Source: Pseudomonas sp. BBP2017 (GTDB lineage Bacteria; Pseudomonadota; Gammaproteobacteria; Pseudomonadales; Pseudomonadaceae). Taken from it: 52,452 bases of DNA. This document shows positions 49,702-52,452 of the stretch, piece by piece; the first letter of the stretch is position 1, and the number at the start of each line of letters is the position of its first letter. A model generated the notes under the pieces. The model worked only from the letters and a program-made list of their open reading frames with translations, did no database searches and was not told the origin of the DNA. Position numbers and translations under genes: made by a program. The stretch spans positions 1-52,452 of the forward strand of contig NZ_PVZN01000024.1 in assembly GCF_003024385.1 (NCBI RefSeq), written 5' to 3'.

Positions 49702-50910
49702 TCAATGGCCAGGGCAAGTGCGGTAAACATGCGCCCTGACCGACCAGACCACCGACAGACCTAGCAGCGCCAACGCCACCAGCGTCCACGGCAATGAAGC
49801 TGGCCCGCTATGCTCCAGCAGGACAGCGCCGACCACACCACCGCCGGCCACCGCCAGGTTGAAGACCGTCACCAGCATCGACTGCGCGACATCGGCACCC
49901 TCGTCTGCCATATCCGCCAGCGCGGTTTGCAACAGAGTCGGCGCACCGCCGAAGGTAAGCCCCCAGGTTGCGACGCCCAACAAAACGAGGGTATTCGAGC
50001 CACCCGAGAAACCCAGCAGCAACGCCGCTCCGGCAAACATGCCCAGGCTTAGCAGAGTCAGCGTGCGCAGCCAGCGATCCACCAGCAGGCCAGTGATCAA
50101 GATCCCTGCGATCGAGGCCACACCGAACAGCAGCAGTACGGCATCCACGCGATGACCCAAGCCTACCGATGCCAGGAACGGCGCGATGTAGGTGTAAAGG
50201 ATGTTGTGCGCCAGTATCCAGGCGAACAGCACCAGCAGTACCTGGCGGATGCCTGGCTGCAAGAAAATGCGCCGGATCGGCAAGCGCTGTCTGGCCGCCT
50301 GCCCGGCGAAGTCCGGCACCGCCAGACGCACCCAGACGAACAACAGCAGCGACACTGCCGACATGATCCAGAACACGCCGCGCCAATCGAACAGCGTGCC
50401 CAGCCAGGCGCCCAGTGGAACGCCGATGGACAGCGCAATCGGCTGACCGGCACCCGCCACGGCCAGTGCACGGCCCTGCAAGCCGTGCGGCACCATACGC
50501 CGCACATAACCAGCCATCAGCCCCCATACGACGCCCGCCGCCATGCCCGCGGCGAAGCGAGCGGCGAGGATCAGCCCGTACTGGGCGGACAAGGCGGTGA
50601 TCGTGTTGAACACCAGCAGACCGCCAATCGCCAACAGGAACAGGCGCCGACGACTCCAGCTGCGCGTGGCGGCGATGAGCGGAATGGCGGCCAGCACCGA
50701 CCCCAGCGCATAGAGTGTTACCAACTGGCCGGCCATGGCTTCAGAGACGCCCAGGCTCTGGCTGATTTGCGGCAACAGACCGGCCGGCATAGTCTCGGTC
50801 ATGATGGCGAGAAAGCCCGCCAGCGTGAACGCCAGCAGTCTGCAGATGGGCAGCCCCTTGGTATTACTCGCAGGCATGGCGGTGGTCTTTGCGTGATTCT
50901 GCATGTCCAT
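49702..50910 (-). CDS. MFS transporter, DHA1-type exporter
   Basis: 402 residues with about 12 helices. Motifs are TETMPAGLLPQISQSLGVSE, the motif-A-like RSWSRRRLFLL, and GVPLGAWLGTLFDWRGVFWI, close to the AraJ/SotB/chloramphenicol-type DHA1 exporters. The start ATG at 50910 has GGGAG upstream; M3 (50904) is possible. It lies between a TetR gene and the nitroreductase, a set typical of an inducible efflux/detoxification unit. Confidence 0.88.
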   Translation of the reverse strand: MDMQNHAKTTAMPASNTKGLPICRLLAFTLAGFLAIMTETMPAGLLPQISQSLGVSEAMAGQLVTLYALGSVLAAIPLIAATRSWSRRRLFLLAIGGLLVFNTITALSAQYGLILAARFAAGMAAGVVWGLMAGYVRRMVPHGLQGRALAVAGAGQPIALSIGVPLGAWLGTLFDWRGVFWIMSAVSLLLFVWVRLAVPDFAGQAARQRLPIRRIFLQPGIRQVLLVLFAWILAHNILYTYIAPFLASVGLGHRVDAVLLLFGVASIAGILITGLLVDRWLRTLTLLSLGMFAGAALLLGFSGGSNTLVLLGVATWGLTFGGAPTLLQTALADMADEGADVAQSMLVTVFNLAVAGGGVVGAVLLEHSGPASLPWTLVALALLGLSVVWSVRAHVYRTCPGH

Positions 50911-50963
50911 ATGGCAATTGCTCCCAGGTAGTTCAGGCGAGGCAGGACGCCGCCATGCCCTTG

Positions 50964-51068
50964 TCACCGTGCCCCGCATCCAGCGCACGCTCGAAGCGAC
51001 AGAGGCCAGGCTGCGCCGATCAGAGCTGAACCCAGGACTGCGACTGCAGGCCGTGTATCAATGTTCAT
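50964..51068 (-). pseudogene. N-terminal scrap of a 3-hydroxyacyl-CoA-dehydrogenase-like gene
   Basis: The 34-codon frame MNIDTRPAVAVLGSALIGAA then WPLSLRAC.. resembles the Rossmann start (VAVLGSGLIGRAWA..FARAG) of 3-hydroxyacyl-CoA or gulonate dehydrogenases. It breaks off by frameshift and TGA. It lies in the MFS leader right after the TetR operator, as if an original first gene of the operon was deleted. Confidence 0.4.
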
Positions 51069-51106
51069 TGGAACCCCTTGAAGACGAGGATGATGACGCC
51101 ATTACG

Positions 51107-51120
51107 GGAACAATCGTTCC
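51107..51120. promoter_or_regulatory. TetR operator, downstream copy
   Basis: GGAACAATCGTTCC shares GGAA-N6-TTCC and the inner ATCGTTCC with the site ahead of the tetR gene (51785-51798). It lies about 200 bp before the MFS start, in the tetR-MFS gap. Confidence 0.65.
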
Positions 51121-51186
51121 ACAATGAGGCAAACAAAAACCCGGCATTGCGGCGCATTTCGGTGCGCCAGAACGACGGGGGAGTGG

Positions 51187-51768
51187 CTACAACGTATCGA
51201 GCGCCACGTCGATCACGTCCAGCAGGCATTGACGGCGCAGCTTGGCTGGGCTGCCTTTGCTCAGTACTCGCAGCCCTTGCACGGTGCTGACGAAAAAGCG
51301 GGCCAACGCACGCGGATTCTTCCCGGCGGCAATTTCGCCAGACTGCTGCCCGCGCTGGATCAAGGTTTCCAATGCCTTCTGCAGACGCTGAAAGTTATGC
51401 GCCACCAGCTCGGCGACCGCTTCGTCGTGACCTGCCAGCTCCAGCGTGGCGTTAGCGACCAGGCAGCCGCGTCGCTGTGGATCGCCCAGTTCATCCTCGA
51501 CGATGCGCAACAGCAGTTGCCGGACCAGTTCTTTGGCCGGGCCTGGACCGGATAACAGTTGCACATTGGCCGTGGTCACGGCCTGGTAACTGCGCAGCGC
51601 CTGTTGATAAAGCCCTTGCTTGTTCTCGAAGGTGCCGTAGAGACTGCTGCGCGACAGACCGGTTCCTTCAACCAGATCCTGGATTGAAGTCGCAGCATAG
51701 CCGCGCTGCCAGAACACGCGCATGGCGGCATCGGCAATCACGTCGGGTTCGAATTCCTTTTTACGCAT
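51187..51768 (-). CDS. TetR-family transcriptional repressor
   Basis: 193 residues from MRKKEFEPDVIADAAMRVF. The HTH (about 5-52) contains GYAATSIQDLVEGTGLSRSSLYGTF. The C-terminal ligand domain has RRGCLVANATLEL (about 106-118), a pattern of the AcrR/NemR-like subgroup that often controls efflux or electrophile-detoxification genes. A palindrome sits just ahead of the gene and a second copy before the MFS gene, so autorepression and exporter control are likely. Confidence 0.9.
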   Translation of the reverse strand: MRKKEFEPDVIADAAMRVFWQRGYAATSIQDLVEGTGLSRSSLYGTFENKQGLYQQALRSYQAVTTANVQLLSGPGPAKELVRQLLLRIVEDELGDPQRRGCLVANATLELAGHDEAVAELVAHNFQRLQKALETLIQRGQQSGEIAAGKNPRALARFFVSTVQGLRVLSKGSPAKLRRQCLLDVIDVALDTL

Positions 51769-51784
51769 GGCAATCCAGTCATAA

Positions 51785-51798
51785 GGAATGATCGTTCC
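51785..51798. promoter_or_regulatory. TetR operator, upstream copy
   Basis: GGAATGATCGTTCC lies 17 bp before the tetR ATG, where it would cover the promoter or leader. It matches the site at 51107-51120 at 12 of 14 positions. Confidence 0.65.
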
Positions 51799-51921
51799 AG
51801 AAAATATACGACGCCGCCTCTGTTGCGTCAAGTGAGCGCACACAGCCCGTCAAGAGAACCAATGCCACTTCGAGTCCTGGCGCGCGCCATCGAAATGCAC
51901 GCACGGGGTTATCGTGAAATA

Positions 51922-51945
51922 AAAAAACCCGGCCGTAGCCGGGAA
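51922..51945 (-). terminator. Terminator after the ferredoxin-like remnant
   Basis: CCCGGCTACGGCCGGG followed by TTTTTTT on the minus strand. It still marks the end of the gene whose tail lies at 51972-52112. Confidence 0.8.
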
Positions 51946-51971
51946 AATGACAACCAGGAGCAAGTGGCTGT

Positions 51972-52112
51972 TCAGTCGGGGAATTTCAGGCGCAGCCGCG
52001 CACTCTGCGGGCGCCCCTGGCAGGCCAGGGTCCAGCCCTCGGCAAGCTCGGCAGGGGTAAGCACGTCATTGCGCAACAAACGCACTTCGCCCTCTTCCAC
52101 CTTGCACATGAG
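51972..52112 (-). pseudogene. C-terminal 2Fe-2S ferredoxin-domain remnant
   Basis: Minus-strand CKVEEGEVRLLRNDVLTPAE then LAEGWTLACQGRPQ..LRLKFPD matches the end of plant-type ferredoxin domains in oxygenase reductases (..CKV.EGEV....LT..EL..G..LACQ). The final Cys is kept; the first cysteines and the rest are gone. The open frame continues upstream into unrelated sequence, so the break is near 52112. Confidence 0.6.
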
Positions 52113-52130
52113 ATCGGTTTCCACGACCAC

Positions 52131-52229
52131 CACGACATGGGCAGGGCCATCACCAACTCTCTGGCGGCTATCGAGGCCGGTGCAACGCGGATCGACGGAT
52201 CGGTAGCCGGCCTCGGCGCCGGGTAACAA
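52131..52229 (+). pseudogene. 4-hydroxy-2-oxovalerate aldolase-like (MhpE/DmpG) remnant
   Basis: Plus-strand HDMGRAITNSLAAIEAGATR then IDGSVAGLGAG and TAA matches the conserved HGHDN.G.A.ANSLAAIEAGA..IDGS..GLGAG block of HMG-CoA-lyase-like aldolases. Only about 31 codons remain. It lies directly against the opposite-strand ferredoxin remnant. Confidence 0.55.
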
Positions 52230-52232
52230 CGC

Positions 52233-52270
52233 AAAAAAGGCATCTGACGCGCTGCGCAGATGCCTTTTTT
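52233..52270. terminator. Bidirectional terminator hairpin
   Basis: AAAAAAGGCATCTG (52233-52246) and CAGATGCCTTTTTT (52257-52270) form a 14-base inverted repeat with T-runs on both strands, just before the IS left end. Confidence 0.8.
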
Positions 52271-52278
52271 GTTACCCA

Positions 52279-52452
52279 TGTCCCGTCCTGAATATGGTTT
52301 ACACCTCCCATCCCGAATTTCCGGGGATCCAGATGGCGCAAGGTGTTAAGCGTACTCAGCGTGATTACTCGCTGTCTTTTAAATTGGCAGTGGTTGATCA
52401 GATCGAAAAAGGCGAGATGACCTATGGTCAGGCTCAGGAGCGGTATGGCATC
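52279..52452 (+). mobile_element. IS3-type insertion sequence, left end (runs off right edge)
   Basis: TGTCCCGTCCTGAATATGG starts with the TG typical of IS3-family ends and leads within 15 bp into a transposase OrfA frame. The right end is outside the window, so intactness is unknown. Confidence 0.6.
52294..52452 (+). CDS. IS3-family transposase OrfA, N-terminal part
   Basis: From the ATG at 52294 (or in-frame ATG at 52333, MAQGVKRTQRDYSLSFKL) the frame reads AVVDQIEKGEMTYGQAQERYGI to the right edge. This is the HTH_Tnp_1/OrfA start (YS..FKL..V..IE.GE.....A...YGI) that binds the IS ends. Incomplete at the window edge. Confidence 0.8.
   Translation, partial: MVYTSHPEFPGIQMAQGVKRTQRDYSLSFKLAVVDQIEKGEMTYGQAQERYGI

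Noticed and set aside
49810..50931. Plus-strand frames across the MFS gene
   Set aside because: Antisense to a clear 12-helix transporter; Gln/Arg-rich shadow translations.
51823..52206. 127-codon plus-strand frame across the terminator and ferredoxin remnant
   Set aside because: It runs through a terminator hairpin and opposite to a recognisable ferredoxin tail; the composition shows no family.
40176..52452. Search for a second attachment site (copy of the ssrA 3' end)
   Set aside because: No copy of the tmRNA T-arm/acceptor sequence was found by eye downstream, so no right island border is reported.

Overview
The window is bacterial chromosomal DNA from a Pseudomonas, most likely of the P. 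putida/fluorescens side of the genus. The evidence is the gene order, the protein sequences, and the repeated palindrome around gtgggagcgggcttgc at three places. It reads as about 40 kb of conserved core genome followed by about 12 kb of accessory DNA. Insertion-sequence pieces touch both ends: an IS110-type transposase tail at 1-93 and the start of an IS3-type element at about 52279.

Core, left part (196-24154, mostly minus strand). After a BON-domain protein comes a long minus-strand block. Read in transcription order it is ftsH-folP-glmM-tpiA-secG, tRNA-Leu(GAG), tRNA-fMet, then rimP-nusA-infB-rbfA-truB-rpsO-pnp, the classical transcription, translation and RNA-decay operon. To its right rlmE is divergent from yhbY. 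The minus-strand set grpE-dnaK-dnaJ-dapB-carA-carB-greA-DUF4149 follows. It carries two near-consensus heat-shock promoters (upstream of grpE and of dnaK) and an attenuator-like hairpin before carA.

Core, right part (27169-40175). recN has a LexA box. fur and bamE are divergent, and rnfH-ratA plus an NSS-type sodium symporter gene follow on the minus strand. smpB and ssrA (tmRNA), the two parts of the ribosome-rescue system, flank a lactate-use locus: lldR divergent from lldP-lldD-dld, with a palindromic LldR site.

Accessory part (40176-52452). The 3' end of ssrA is followed by a truncated, frameshifted tyrosine integrase, which marks an old integration event. Next is a tight plus-strand cassette (41142-45777) of six genes: a zinc-ribbon protein, a 39-residue membrane peptide, a WYL-domain regulator, a coiled-coil protein with a glycine/alanine-rich membrane core, a protein with an HNH-nuclease-like motif and membrane segments, and a YkgJ-type cysteine-cluster protein. 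I do not recognise this set as a named system; it is the best candidate here for an undescribed defence or conflict module. Beyond it lie an IS66 remnant, a small XRE regulator, a divergent EamA exporter/LysR pair, a deleted SDR pseudogene, and a TetR-controlled MFS exporter and nitroreductase with two matching palindromic operators. Fragments of catabolic genes come last, before the right-hand IS.

All calls come from reading the sequence and from remembered family features; no database search was run.
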